Under the pieces are notes generated by a model. It ran no database searches. It was not told the origin of the DNA and saw only the letters and a program-made list of their open reading frames with translations. DNA of 64,000 bases from Microbacterium murale (GTDB lineage Bacteria > Actinomycetota > Actinomycetes > Actinomycetales > Microbacteriaceae), in assembly GCF_014635185.1 (NCBI RefSeq), contig NZ_BMCM01000006.1:1-64000 (forward strand). The letters run 5' to 3'. Positions within the stretch are counted from its first letter, which is position 1, and each line of letters starts with the position of its first letter. The position numbers were made by a program, and so were the translations under genes. Shown here one piece after another: positions 55,854-64,000 of the stretch.

Positions 55854-56561
55854 TCACCACGCTCCCTGCAACTGTGGGTTCAGCTGCTCGGTCACCTCAA
55901 GCCCGAGCCGCGTGACATCCCAGATAGCGCCCTGTGTGCTCCGGTTGTCGCGGACGGTCGTGACGAGGCTCCCCAGCACCGGCGCATCAGCCTGCGCCTT
56001 GTACTGGCGCAGGCACGCGTCGAAGCGCGGCACCCCGAGCGTGACGTCGAGGAGCTCCTTCCAGGCCTCCAGCTGGCCCTGGATTCGCGGATCGATCCGA
56101 TTGAGCAAGACCGCGAAGCGGACTCCGCGCGGCTCGATGAACCGCTGGATTGTCCGCATGGTTGGTTCGACGGCGAGCGGCTCAGGGGTGAGCGGGACGA
56201 TGACGAAGTCCGACGCATCGACGACGACTTCCAGTGTGTGAGGGTCCTCCAAACTCCCCGGCGTATCCACAATCACAACGTCGTACTCGCGGTCGAGGTA
56301 TGACAGCCTGGAGAGGACAGAGGAATGCTGGCTGCCCGCGAAGTCGAACGGCAGGTGCCGCTCCGCATTTTCTGCCCACCACACGGTGGACTGCTGAGGA
56401 TCGACGTCCACCACCAGCACGCGATGTCGGCGCGACAGCGCTGCGGCGAGCTGCATTGCGACCGTCGTCTTCCCCATCCCACCTTTCTGGTTCACGACCG
56501 AGATGATCTTCATGCCTCCAGCGCCAGCCGCGTTGGACGGCATGGCAAGTTCAGCGAGCAT
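55854..56561 (-). CDS. parA: ParA-family partition ATPase
   Basis: This is a ~235-residue protein from ATG 56561 (an internal ATG at 56513 is also possible). Deviant Walker A VVNQKGGMGKTTVAMQLAAA, VLVVDVDPQQSTVWWAENAE and VIVDTPGSLEDPHTLE are classic ParA. Placed with the ParB-like gene and repeat cluster, it helps keep an excised, circular form of the element. The start overlaps the Xis-like stop. Confidence 0.9.
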   Translation of the reverse strand: MLAELAMPSNAAGAGGMKIISVVNQKGGMGKTTVAMQLAAALSRRHRVLVVDVDPQQSTVWWAENAERHLPFDFAGSQHSSVLSRLSYLDREYDVVIVDTPGSLEDPHTLEVVVDASDFVIVPLTPEPLAVEPTMRTIQRFIEPRGVRFAVLLNRIDPRIQGQLEAWKELLDVTLGVPRFDACLRQYKAQADAPVLGSLVTTVRDNRSTQGAIWDVTRLGLEVTEQLNPQLQGAW

Positions 56562-56793
56562 GGCCGTCACCGGACGACATCGCTGACGCGTCGATCCACG
56601 ACTTGAGCTCTTCAACGTCATAGAGAATCACTCGGCCGAACTTGTAGTAGTCCGGGCCGCGCCGCTCGTACCGCCACTCAGCGAGCTTCTTGACCGTGAG
56701 CCCCGGGATGAGCCGGGCCACCTCCTGCGGCTTCACGAATTCATGCCCTAAGTCGGGCGACTTCATGGTGGTCACCGTTGACATCGTCTTCAC
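56551..56793 (-). CDS. Excisionase/MerR-like small HTH protein
   Basis: This is an 80-residue protein with FVKPQEVARLIPGLTVKKLAEWRYE (helix-turn-helix) and PDYYKFGRVILYDVEELKSWI, the pattern of HTH_17/Xis proteins. It probably regulates integrase action or transcription of parAB. It overlaps parA. Confidence 0.82.
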   Translation of the reverse strand: MKTMSTVTTMKSPDLGHEFVKPQEVARLIPGLTVKKLAEWRYERRGPDYYKFGRVILYDVEELKSWIDASAMSSGDGHAR

Positions 56794-56899
56794 CCTTCTT
56801 GCGTATCGAAACTACGTATTGACACAAGTAGACGACTTAGCCGTACACTTAGTCAAGGGGTTTCTGTGAATCTCTGGCGCGGTAAGGCAAACTAGGGGG
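56794..56899. promoter_or_regulatory. Divergent promoter between Xis-like and integrase operons
   Basis: This AT-richer interval has TTGACA at 56819-56824 on the plus strand and TTGACT on the minus strand, each followed at 17-19 bases by A/T-rich -10-like hexamers. ACTTAG occurs twice. GGGGGG precedes the next gene's GTG. Confidence 0.45.
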
Positions 56900-57490
56900 G
56901 TGAAGGTCGACGTGAAGAATCCTGACGGCACAGCAATGACGTGGCACTCCGCCACACAGCCCGTCGGGTCCGCGCTGCGCATTGCCCCTGAGTTCGTTGC
57001 CTCCGTGGTCGACGAGGACGCTGGAGTCGAAACCACCATCGAGGCGCACTACAACACGGACGAGGGGCGCTACATCGTCACCACGATCCTCAACCGCGCA
57101 ACCCGACCGGACTTCGACCACCAGGCGCTACGGCGCACCGCATCAGCCGCCATCGTGCAGGCCGCCGTCCCTAACTGCATCGCCGTGCGCCTGAGCGACG
57201 AACCAGACTCCACCTGGACGACGATCGCGGACCTCACCTCCACCGAGGGACGCATCATCCCGCCATGGATGGCAGCCACCGCGGTGAAACGCGGCATGAA
57301 GGACGAACGCATGGAGGTCGTAGAGATCCTTTACGGCGCCGCCGCCCTTGCTGGTACCCCGCCCGTACGCGCCGTGCAAGTGGAACTCGACATCCCCCAC
57401 CGCACTGCATCCGACTGGATCAAAAAGGCCCGCGACGCAGGGCGCCTGGAAGGCATGTCGTACACCGTCGGCCGCCAGGCCGATGGGTAG
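56900..57490 (+). CDS. Hypothetical protein upstream of integrase
   Basis: This is a 196-residue protein. The N-terminal ~130 residues are of unknown fold, and the C-terminal part RAVQVELDIPHRTASDWIKKAR looks like a helix-turn-helix. It is translationally coupled to the integrase (8-base overlap). It may be a regulator of integration. GTG start. Confidence 0.7.
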   Translation: MKVDVKNPDGTAMTWHSATQPVGSALRIAPEFVASVVDEDAGVETTIEAHYNTDEGRYIVTTILNRATRPDFDHQALRRTASAAIVQAAVPNCIAVRLSDEPDSTWTTIADLTSTEGRIIPPWMAATAVKRGMKDERMEVVEILYGAAALAGTPPVRAVQVELDIPHRTASDWIKKARDAGRLEGMSYTVGRQADG

Positions 57491-58619
57491 CATCGAGCCG
57501 TACGAGACTACTTCAGGCCGACGGTACCGGATCCGATACCGTACGCCCGAGAATCGACAGACGGACAAGCGCGGATTTCGCACCAAGCGCGAAGCAGCCG
57601 AGTACCTGACTTCTGTCGAGACCCAGAAGTCCCAAGGGGACTACATCGCCCCCAGCAGGTCAAGAATCGATATCAACACCTGGGCCATCACCTGGCAGCA
57701 GACACTCGCCCACTTGAAGCCAACGACGCGCTCTGGATACATCTACAGCCTGAACCGCCATGTGCTTCCACGATGGGGCAGGATCCACTTAGCCGATATC
57801 TCCCATACTGACTTGCAAGTGTGGGCCGGCGAGCTCTCCGAAACGCTAGCGGCTTCAAGCGCGAGGCAAGTGTTCCACGTCATGAACAGCATGCTCACGC
57901 TCGCCGTACGCGACAGAAGGCTGACCCGAAATCCATCAACCGAGGTCAAGCTCCCGAAGGTGACGAAAGCGAAGCGCGGGTATCTCGACCACGCACAAGT
58001 GCGCGAACTTGTGCGTGCCGCAGGACCAGACGGAGACATCATCGCCACGCTCGCCTATACCGGGCTTCGATGGGGTGAGCTTGCCGCTCTTACCGTCGAT
58101 AGCGTCGATCTCGGGAGAAGACGACTCTCGATCACTCAGAGCGTGAGCGAGGTCGGTGGCGCACTCGTCTGGGGCACTCCGAAAACCAACCGATCACGCG
58201 TCGTCGGGTTCCCCGCGTTTCTGACTGAATCCATCCAAGCTCGCATGAGCGGCAAGCAACCGACAGACCAAGTGTTTACATCTCACGACGGTGCCGTCCT
58301 ACGCAACAATAATTTCCGACGCCGCAGCTTCGCCCCCGCGCTCGAGCACGTGCGGGAGATCGATCCCACGTTCCCTGTGATCACTCCCCACGATCTTCGA
58401 CACACAGCAGCCAGCCTCGCCGTCTCTGCCGGCGCGAACGTCAAGGCTGTGCAACGGATGCTCGGGCACGCTTCGGCAGCCATGACGCTCGACGTCTACG
58501 CAGACCTGTTCGATGACGACCTCAACGCAGTCTCAACAGCGCTCGATCGCGACGCAAGCGCCCACTTCGGCGACGGAAGTTGGAACAGGCAAGAACCAAC
58601 CCAAGCTGGTCTGCGATAG
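57483..58619 (+). CDS. int: Tyrosine integrase
   Basis: This is a 378-residue phage-type integrase. An arm-binding N-terminal domain (about 1-50), core-binding domain (about 60-155) and catalytic domain follow. Catalytic residues are Arg in TGLRWGELAAL, His-x-x-Arg in HDLRHTAAS, His in MLGHASAAMT and Tyr in LDVYADLF. It reads toward the tRNA-Met 3' end 130 bases away, the usual position relative to the attachment site. Confidence 0.95.
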   Translation: MGSIEPYETTSGRRYRIRYRTPENRQTDKRGFRTKREAAEYLTSVETQKSQGDYIAPSRSRIDINTWAITWQQTLAHLKPTTRSGYIYSLNRHVLPRWGRIHLADISHTDLQVWAGELSETLAASSARQVFHVMNSMLTLAVRDRRLTRNPSTEVKLPKVTKAKRGYLDHAQVRELVRAAGPDGDIIATLAYTGLRWGELAALTVDSVDLGRRRLSITQSVSEVGGALVWGTPKTNRSRVVGFPAFLTESIQARMSGKQPTDQVFTSHDGAVLRNNNFRRRSFAPALEHVREIDPTFPVITPHDLRHTAASLAVSAGANVKAVQRMLGHASAAMTLDVYADLFDDDLNAVSTALDRDASAHFGDGSWNRQEPTQAGLR

Positions 58620-58720
58620 ACCAGAAAAGACCTGCTCAAACGGACCGGTTCCGAATGGTTTGTGGGCAAAATGTGGGCAGAACGGCGATTTTGGGCTGAC
58701 AGCACCACACCAGCAAAAGC

Positions 58721-58747
58721 AAAAACCCCCGTCGACCGGGGGTTTTT
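58721..58747. terminator. Rho-independent terminator
   Basis: AAAAACCCCC and GGGGGTTTTT with a 7-base loop form a perfect hairpin with T- and A-runs on both sides. It lies just 3' of tRNA-Met and 100 bases after the integrase stop, so it can serve both strands. Confidence 0.9.
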
Positions 58748-58752
58748 ATCTG

Positions 58753-58826
58753 TAGCAGGAGCGGGGCTTGAACCCGCGACCTCACGATTATGAGTCGTGC
58801 GCTCTCACCAACTGAGCTACCCTGCC
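58753..58826 (-). tRNA. tRNA-Met (anticodon CAT)
   Basis: The 5' acceptor GGCAGGG, D arm GCTCAG, anticodon arm with CTCATAA, T arm GCGGG-TTCAAGC-CCCGC and acceptor TCCTGCT are complete. CCA is not encoded. Elongator-type. It is the likely attachment gene of the element. Confidence 0.92.
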
Positions 58827-58870
58827 GCACGGCATCCCCGCCCATGAAGAACATGAAAGCGAATGCTGCG

Positions 58871-58942
<72 letters not shown>

Positions 58943-59008
58943 GTTGTCACCCGCGAGGGCAACCACACGAGAATACCATTTCTTCGGCGTTCTCAAAAAC
59001 TGAGGAGG

Positions 59009-60238
59009 TCAGTAAGACCTGCGTCCGGCGTTCTCCTGCAGCCAAGGCAGCGGGTCGATCGTCGAGTCGTTGACGATGAGCTCGAAGTGCATGTGCGCAC
59101 CGTAGGAGCGACCGGTGTTTCCGACCTGTCCGATGACGTCTCCGACCTTGACCGTCTCGCCGGCTTCGACCCGCAGCGAGCCGTACTGCATGTGCGAATA
59201 GTGGCTCGTGATGAGCGCGCCGTCGATGATGTGATCGATGTAGACGGTGACGCCGTAGTTGCCGCCGGACTCCGTCGCTATGCGCACCGTTCCATCGGCG
59301 ATCGCCTGCACCGGCGCACCGGCACCTGGCACGAGGTCGAGCCCCTCGTGCAGACGTCCGTCGCGCATCCCGTACCCGTAGCTCATGCCGACGCCGACGA
59401 CGAACGGCCACTGGATCGCCGCCGTCGGGTCATTCGTGTACACCGAGTTCGAGTAGGCGATGCCCTGCTCGGCGGCAAGGTCGCCGAGCGAGAGCGTCGA
59501 GAAGCTCTCCGCGCGCTGGATCGCGTCGTTGCGCACATCGGACGACGCGACGTACGCCTGGATCTCGTCGTCAGAGACATCGGATGCTAGGCCTTCCGAC
59601 GCAGCGACCAGCGAAGTCGCCGACCGGACGGGAATGCCCTGAGCTGCGGCGACAGCCTCAGCGGGCAGCGTCATGGAGACGGCGAGCAGACCGGCGATGC
59701 CCATGATGCTCACCGTGGCGCCGGCCGCGACGAGTTTGCGTCGCGTGCGGCCTCTGCGCGGAGCGACGTGCACGGCGGTCGCCTCGGCGGGAAGCGCGCT
59801 CTTGACCGGCATGGCGGGCTCAGTCACCACCGGCTGCTCACCCGTCACCGCACGGAAGGCGCGGGATGCCGCGACGAACGCGTCGGCGTGCGCATCAGCA
59901 TCCGCCGACGTCGTGACGATCTCGATGATCGGCTCGCGCCCTGCCTCGGCAGCTGCCGTCAATTCGACGACGACAGGTCCGTCGGACACGGCCTCCGCGA
60001 CGCTGTCAGGGGCGGTTTCGATGCTCTGAAGTTCGACCCCATCGGGCACGACGACCTGAGACTCAGCCATCGCCGAGCGCAGACGCTCACGTGCAGCGCG
60101 ACGAGAGAGGACCGGCATGACGACCTCGATCGAGGAAGTCTCCACTCGAACGCCTGCCAGGGTCACCGAATCCGCAACCTGGCGACGGCTGGAACGGCGC
60201 GTGGGCGCAGGCTCAGCCATAGGGGCGTCAAGGGCCAA
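59009..60238 (-). CDS. M23-family peptidase, membrane-anchored
   Basis: This is a 409-residue protein. A long cytoplasmic N-terminal part, one helix (about 172-192), then a LytM domain with RLHEGLDLVPGAG, HYSHMQYG and GAHMHFELIV zinc ligands. It likely acts on peptidoglycan. It seems to be a chromosomal gene beyond the element. A GC-rich, low-repeat style matches its neighbours. Confidence 0.88.
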   Translation of the reverse strand: MALDAPMAEPAPTRRSSRRQVADSVTLAGVRVETSSIEVVMPVLSRRAARERLRSAMAESQVVVPDGVELQSIETAPDSVAEAVSDGPVVVELTAAAEAGREPIIEIVTTSADADAHADAFVAASRAFRAVTGEQPVVTEPAMPVKSALPAEATAVHVAPRRGRTRRKLVAAGATVSIMGIAGLLAVSMTLPAEAVAAAQGIPVRSATSLVAASEGLASDVSDDEIQAYVASSDVRNDAIQRAESFSTLSLGDLAAEQGIAYSNSVYTNDPTAAIQWPFVVGVGMSYGYGMRDGRLHEGLDLVPGAGAPVQAIADGTVRIATESGGNYGVTVYIDHIIDGALITSHYSHMQYGSLRVEAGETVKVGDVIGQVGNTGRSYGAHMHFELIVNDSTIDPLPWLQENAGRRSY

Positions 60239-60355
60239 AACGGTTCTCTCGGGATTCGCGCTGGGGGGCTAAAGACCTTCGAAGTTCGGGGCGAACGAAG
60301 GTAACGATCGCGTAAACACTACCGTGGTCGTACTGAGAATGCCATGTACGGATCC

Positions 60356-61150
60356 TCAAATCTCCTTGTCGAGGGCCCCGGTGATCCGAGCGTGCAACGG
60401 CGCCCCTGCAGCGATCAACATGGGACGAGCGGATGCCGTGTCGAGACGAGTCACGATGCCTCCCGCTTCGGTGACCAGAAGGAAACCGGCCGCGAAGTCC
60501 CACGGGCGCAGTCCTCGCTCGAAATAGCCGTCGAGTCGCCCGGCGGCAACGTAGCTGAGATCGAGCGCCGCAGACCCGCCCCTGCGCAGGTCGCGTGCGA
60601 GCGGCATGACCTGTCGCACGGTCAGCAGGTCGCCGTCGTGCGTCGACGGGTCGTAGCCGAATCCGGTCGCCAGCAGCGCACCCGCCGGCGTCTCGTCCGT
60701 GACGGCGAGGCGAACTCCATTGAGCCACGCCCCCTCACCGCGACCTGCGGTGAAGAGCTCGTCCAGCACGGGCGCGTACACGGCGCCGGCGAGAGGTCGC
60801 CAGCTGTTCGGGTCGGCGCTGCCCTCGACCGCCGCGATGCTCACGCTGTACGCGGGCATGCCGTACGCGTAGTTCACGGTGCCGTCGATCGGGTCGACCA
60901 CCCAGGTCACTCCGGTCGTGCCGTCGCCGCCACCGGACTCTTCGCCGAGGAACCCGTCACCGGGACGCTCGGCGTCCAGCCGAGCGCGGATCAGCGCCTC
61001 GACCTCCCGATCGGCCTCGGTGACGATGTCGGCGAGAGTCGACTTCGTGGCCGCCAGCGAGACGCCTTCGGCACGTCGGCGCCGTGCAAGCTCACCTGCC
61101 TCGCGTGCGATGTCGGCCGCGAATTCCTTCAGGTGCGACGCCGACGTCAC
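60356..61150 (-). CDS. Inositol monophosphatase family protein
   Basis: This is a 264-residue enzyme with FLGEESGGGDG, WVVDPIDGTVNYAYGMP and RPWDFAAGFLLVTEAGG, the metal- and phosphate-binding motifs of IMPase/SuhB. It hydrolyses inositol-1-phosphate or related sugar phosphates. Its ATG overlaps the next gene's stop. Confidence 0.93.
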   Translation of the reverse strand: MTSASHLKEFAADIAREAGELARRRRAEGVSLAATKSTLADIVTEADREVEALIRARLDAERPGDGFLGEESGGGDGTTGVTWVVDPIDGTVNYAYGMPAYSVSIAAVEGSADPNSWRPLAGAVYAPVLDELFTAGRGEGAWLNGVRLAVTDETPAGALLATGFGYDPSTHDGDLLTVRQVMPLARDLRRGGSAALDLSYVAAGRLDGYFERGLRPWDFAAGFLLVTEAGGIVTRLDTASARPMLIAAGAPLHARITGALDKEI

Positions 61151-62415
61151 AGCGGCGGCGCAGGGGGCGGAGGCGGGAACGCCCCTGGCGCTGCCGGAGG
61201 CACGTTCGGCGACTCCGGCGCGTCTGGGGTCGGCGGCACGTCCGGGGACGGCGGCAGGTCGGGAGCGGGCGGAACGTCGGGTGCCGAGGGCGCGTTCAGA
61301 ACGGACGTGTCGCCGGCGATGCCGTCGGGAGCGGCCGGCGCCCCGGCAGGCGGAACCGGCAGGCCATCGGGTCCGATCGGAGCATCAGGAGACGAGACGA
61401 AGGCCCGCTGCGGAGGTGACGGCGCGTACGGCTGCTCGGGGTACTGCGCCTGTCCCGGGTATTGGTTCGCATCGGGGTACTGCGCCTGCGACTGGTACTG
61501 GTACTGGTTCGGATCCGGGTACTGGTTCGCGTCTGGGGACTGGCTCTGGCCGTAGTACTGGTTCGGCTCCTGGTACTGGCTCTGCTGCGCGGTCGGATAC
61601 CCGGTGTAATAGGCGTTCCAATCCGGCGAGCCGTCCTGCAGCACGGGAAGCGGCGTCACGCCGTCGGCATACGTCGGCCACTGCTGCTGGATGGGCTGCT
61701 GAGCAGGCTGCTGGACCGGTGCCGCAATCGCCGGAGCGGAGCCGTAGGCCTGAGGCGCGTAGTAGCCCGCGGGCGCCGCAGGCGCCTTCTTCGGCGCGAA
61801 GAGCGCGTTGAGCAGCGGGATCAGTGTCGTGCCGACTGCAGCGAGGATCGCGAGCGCGACGACGATGCGCCAGTAGAGGTCGCCGTAGTGGAAGGTGTCG
61901 GGAAGCGTGAGGTAGATGATGAGCATCGCGACCAGCAGCACGAGAACCGCGATCGTCACGTAGTAGATGACGGTGGTGAACGTCGTGACGTAGCGCTTGA
62001 CCGCGGGAGTGAACAGTCGCACGTGCAGCAGTGCGAGCTGCAGCACTCCGATCACGAGCAGCAGCATGAAGAAGCGCCCGATGCCACCGGCGTACTCCCC
62101 CGGCTCTTCGGGCAGCCAGATCTTGATGGCGCCGACCAACAGCGCGACGATCCAGGTGATCATGCTGGCAAGAGCCAGCCAGTCCGGCCTCTTCGGTGCG
62201 AGCCCCGCCTCGAGGATCGCGATCCCGGCGAAGCCCGCGAGCAGCAGAATCGTCAGGAAAGCGCGACCGATGATGCCGTCCTGATCGCCGATCAGCACCC
62301 ACACCACGCAGACGAGCGCTGCCGCGATCAGCGCACCGATGGCGATCCAGATCGCCCCTCGGATCAACAGGGAGGCGTTCGCCTTCCCCTTGGTTTCCGT
62401 GCTGACCTCTGACAT
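61147..62415 (-). CDS. Membrane protein with Tyr/Gln/Pro-rich tail
   Basis: This is a 422-residue protein. About six helices lie in residues 15-215. The rest is a cytoplasmic or external low-complexity tail with repeated QYPDANQYPG- and QYQSQ-type units, then a PPAPDLPPSPDVPP stretch. No family is named. It precedes and overlaps the inositol monophosphatase gene. Confidence 0.75.
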   Translation of the reverse strand: MSEVSTETKGKANASLLIRGAIWIAIGALIAAALVCVVWVLIGDQDGIIGRAFLTILLLAGFAGIAILEAGLAPKRPDWLALASMITWIVALLVGAIKIWLPEEPGEYAGGIGRFFMLLLVIGVLQLALLHVRLFTPAVKRYVTTFTTVIYYVTIAVLVLLVAMLIIYLTLPDTFHYGDLYWRIVVALAILAAVGTTLIPLLNALFAPKKAPAAPAGYYAPQAYGSAPAIAAPVQQPAQQPIQQQWPTYADGVTPLPVLQDGSPDWNAYYTGYPTAQQSQYQEPNQYYGQSQSPDANQYPDPNQYQYQSQAQYPDANQYPGQAQYPEQPYAPSPPQRAFVSSPDAPIGPDGLPVPPAGAPAAPDGIAGDTSVLNAPSAPDVPPAPDLPPSPDVPPTPDAPESPNVPPAAPGAFPPPPPAPPL

Positions 62416-62510
62416 GACGTTCCCCTCTTCGGCCGACTGCTCTCATCCTGCCACGCCGTGCGGCGCGCGCGCAGGGATCGCCGCCGACCTGTGGGCAACT
62501 CGCGCTGAAC

Positions 62511-63308
62511 TCAGCGCGCCTTCTTCGCGGATGCTGCGGCGAACGCCGCGACGCGAGCCTTGGCATCCGGAGTGTCGAAGGCTGCGCCGATGGAACGCGC
62601 CTCTTCGTCCAACTGCTCGGCGAACGTCCGCTCGGGACGCGAGCGCACCAGCCGCTTCGCCTGCCCGTATGCGCCCGCAGCACCGGCGAGCCAGAAGCGT
62701 GCCACCTGCTCAGCGCGTTCGCGCACACGATCGGCCTCGTCCGCAGCATCCGCACCGCTCACGACCTCGGCGACCAGGCCCCATTCCTGCGCTTCCTCCG
62801 CGCTCAAGAGGCGATCCTGCAGCACCAGCTGCAGCGCGCGCCGCTGGCCGACGGCGGCGGCGAGCTGCGCAGACACCGAGAGGTCTGGGGTGAGGCCGAT
62901 GTTCGCGTAGAGGCTGCCGATCTTGGAGCGTCCGCCGACGACGGCATAGTCGGAGCAGAGCAGGATGCCGAGGCCGCCGCCCGCCGTCGTGCCGTGTGCT
63001 GCGGCGACCACCGGGACGGCCGCTTGCGTGAGCGCGCGGATGCCGGCGTTGATCACCCCGGCGAGGTCGGCGATGTCGGACCCTGCGCCCATCGTGGTCG
63101 CCATGTCGAGCACGTCACCGCCGGCGCAGAAGGCCGGCCCCGCGGCATCCAAGAGGATCGCCTTGACGTCATCCCGCGAGGTCGCCTCGGTCGTGACATC
63201 GCGCCACGCGCGGGCGAGATCGGCGTTGAACGCGTTGAGGCGCGTCGGGCGGTTCAGTGTCAACCGCGCCAATCCACCGTCGACCGAGAACAGGATGGGA
63301 TCGCTCAT
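62511..63308 (-). CDS. Enoyl-CoA hydratase/isomerase family protein
   Basis: This is a 265-residue crotonase-fold enzyme. LNRPTRLNAFNADLARAW, the oxyanion-hole segment FCAGGDVLDMA and GTTAGGGLGILLCSDYAV are characteristic. The ATG at 63308 follows GGAGATGCC. It likely acts in fatty acid oxidation or related CoA chemistry. Confidence 0.92.
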   Translation of the reverse strand: MSDPILFSVDGGLARLTLNRPTRLNAFNADLARAWRDVTTEATSRDDVKAILLDAAGPAFCAGGDVLDMATTMGAGSDIADLAGVINAGIRALTQAAVPVVAAAHGTTAGGGLGILLCSDYAVVGGRSKIGSLYANIGLTPDLSVSAQLAAAVGQRRALQLVLQDRLLSAEEAQEWGLVAEVVSGADAADEADRVRERAEQVARFWLAGAAGAYGQAKRLVRSRPERTFAEQLDEEARSIGAAFDTPDAKARVAAFAAASAKKAR

Positions 63309-63357
63309 GGCATCTCCTTCGAAGCGCGAGGTGAGTTCGTCGCGCCCAGCGTATGCG

Positions 63358-63852
63358 TCAGTCCGTCGACTCCAGAACTCGTTTGGCGAAACCCTCCATA
63401 CGACGCCGTGTGCCGTCGAGGCGCATGTCCACCTGGCCGGGGACCCGGATCTCGTTCGGGGCGAGCGGATGCGCGAGCCGCACGTTCTCATGACAGGAGA
63501 GGTCGGCGCAGATGTAGGTGCCGACGCTGTCGCCGCGGCGCCCGGCGTCCCCCACTCGGCGCGCAGAGAACAGGGCGACCTGATTGCCGGGCTGCATCGT
63601 GTGGCAGATGTTGCACATGCCCGTACGCGCACGTCCGGGGTCGGTGGAGCGCAGTACGACGCCGACGAGGCGCCCGTCGATCTCGACGACGACGCATCCC
63701 CGCTTGCTTGACGCCGGATCGCGCCAGGCGAGGAAATCGTGGAAGTCCCAGTCGACGAGCAGGAAGTCGTGCGGCATCTCGATGAGCCGCAACTCCTCCT
63801 CCGTGGCGTTGACGAACGACGCACGGACGTCGGATTCGGTGAGCGCTCGCAT
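63358..63852 (-). CDS. FBP-domain (FusB-like) zinc protein
   Basis: This is a 164-residue protein with a C-terminal treble-clef zinc site, CNICHTMQPGNQV and YICADLSCHENVR. It matches the FBP (elongation factor G-binding) domain found widely in actinobacteria. Probably binds EF-G on ribosomes. The last 150 bases of the window after it hold nothing I recognise. Confidence 0.85.
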   Translation of the reverse strand: MRALTESDVRASFVNATEEELRLIEMPHDFLLVDWDFHDFLAWRDPASSKRGCVVVEIDGRLVGVVLRSTDPGRARTGMCNICHTMQPGNQVALFSARRVGDAGRRGDSVGTYICADLSCHENVRLAHPLAPNEIRVPGQVDMRLDGTRRRMEGFAKRVLESTD

Positions 63853-64000
63853 CGCACCAGTCTAGGAAAGCGGCAGGCCTTCGAGGCGCGATGGCTTCAG
63901 CCTGTTCGCTATCTCCCGCATGCGTGCGCGTCAACGCCCTGCCGAAAAGGCACGCAAGCGCCGCATGCTGTCATTTCAGACCCGGAAGACCGAACGGATG

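Noticed and set aside
60344-61811. Plus-strand frames of 403 and 310 residues
   Set aside because: They lie opposite inositol monophosphatase and a membrane protein; composition is Gly/Arg-biased and lacks motifs.

Overview
The window is high-GC actinobacterial DNA. Codon use, mycobacterial-style c-type cytochrome (ResB/CcsB) genes, CopC/CopD, an FBP-domain (FusB-like) gene and the gene content point to the Microbacteriaceae (Microbacterium-like), but this is inference from protein families and no 16S gene is present. The first ~58.7 kb look like one large integrated conjugative element (or stacked elements) carrying metal and arsenic cargo. The last ~5 kb (from about 58.75 kb) look like ordinary chromosome.

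Layout. (1) 1-1112: end of a heavy-metal P-type ATPase and a CadD-type cadmium transporter. (2) 1145-18445: a copper/envelope island in two convergent halves. The plus-strand half holds a decayed lspA, a DUF6153-like protein, a TlpA-like thioredoxin, CcdA, ResB, CcsB, a CtaG-like protein and an M23 peptidase. The minus-strand half holds DUF6153, DsbA, a flavoprotein, a CDF transporter, CopC, LspA, two small membrane or coupled ORFs, Lnt, a DUF3515 lipoprotein, a CopD-CtaG fusion and a second CopC. It combines periplasmic copper handling, c-type cytochrome/thiol chemistry and a private lipoprotein maturation pathway. (3) 18545-19680: a scar with a frameshifted regulator copy, a truncated tRNA-Ser(GCT), a 15-bp direct repeat and a 30-bp palindrome. 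(4) 19680-31835: an arsenic/phosphate island with trxB-trxA-acr3-arsR/arsC-arsC, an LMW-PTP protein, an ars-associated flavoprotein, arsR, a dead MFS transporter, a PHO-box-controlled pstSCAB with a winged-helix regulator, and an arsR plus a second arsR/arsC-like fusion. (5) 32152-48068: the conjugation module, with regulator and operator, VirB8-like and M23 proteins, a pilin-like protein, TrbL/VirB6, an SCO6880-like protein, a VirB4-like ATPase, a ParA/MinD ATPase, TraG/VirD4, HNH, DUF4913, SSB, an Arg-rich repeat protein and a MobF relaxase-helicase. (6) 48110-54919: defence and addiction cargo, with a tightly overlapping operon of metallophosphoesterase, AAA ATPase, unknown protein and D12-class DNA adenine methylase, followed by a zeta-toxin pair. 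(7) 55117-58619: glutaredoxin, a ParB-like/ParA pair, an Xis-like HTH protein, an unknown protein and a tyrosine integrase, which ends beside tRNA-Met(CAT), the likely attachment gene. (8) 58753-64000: tRNA-Met, tRNA-Thr, M23 peptidase, inositol monophosphatase, a membrane protein, enoyl-CoA hydratase and an FBP-domain protein.

How the parts fit. The integrase with its Xis-like partner, ParAB-like genes and the zeta pair would keep the element; the MobF relaxase, coupling protein and type IV secretion genes would move it; the four-gene ATPase/methylase operon is the best candidate for an undescribed (anti-phage) system; the metal, copper and arsenic/phosphate islands are the selective payload.
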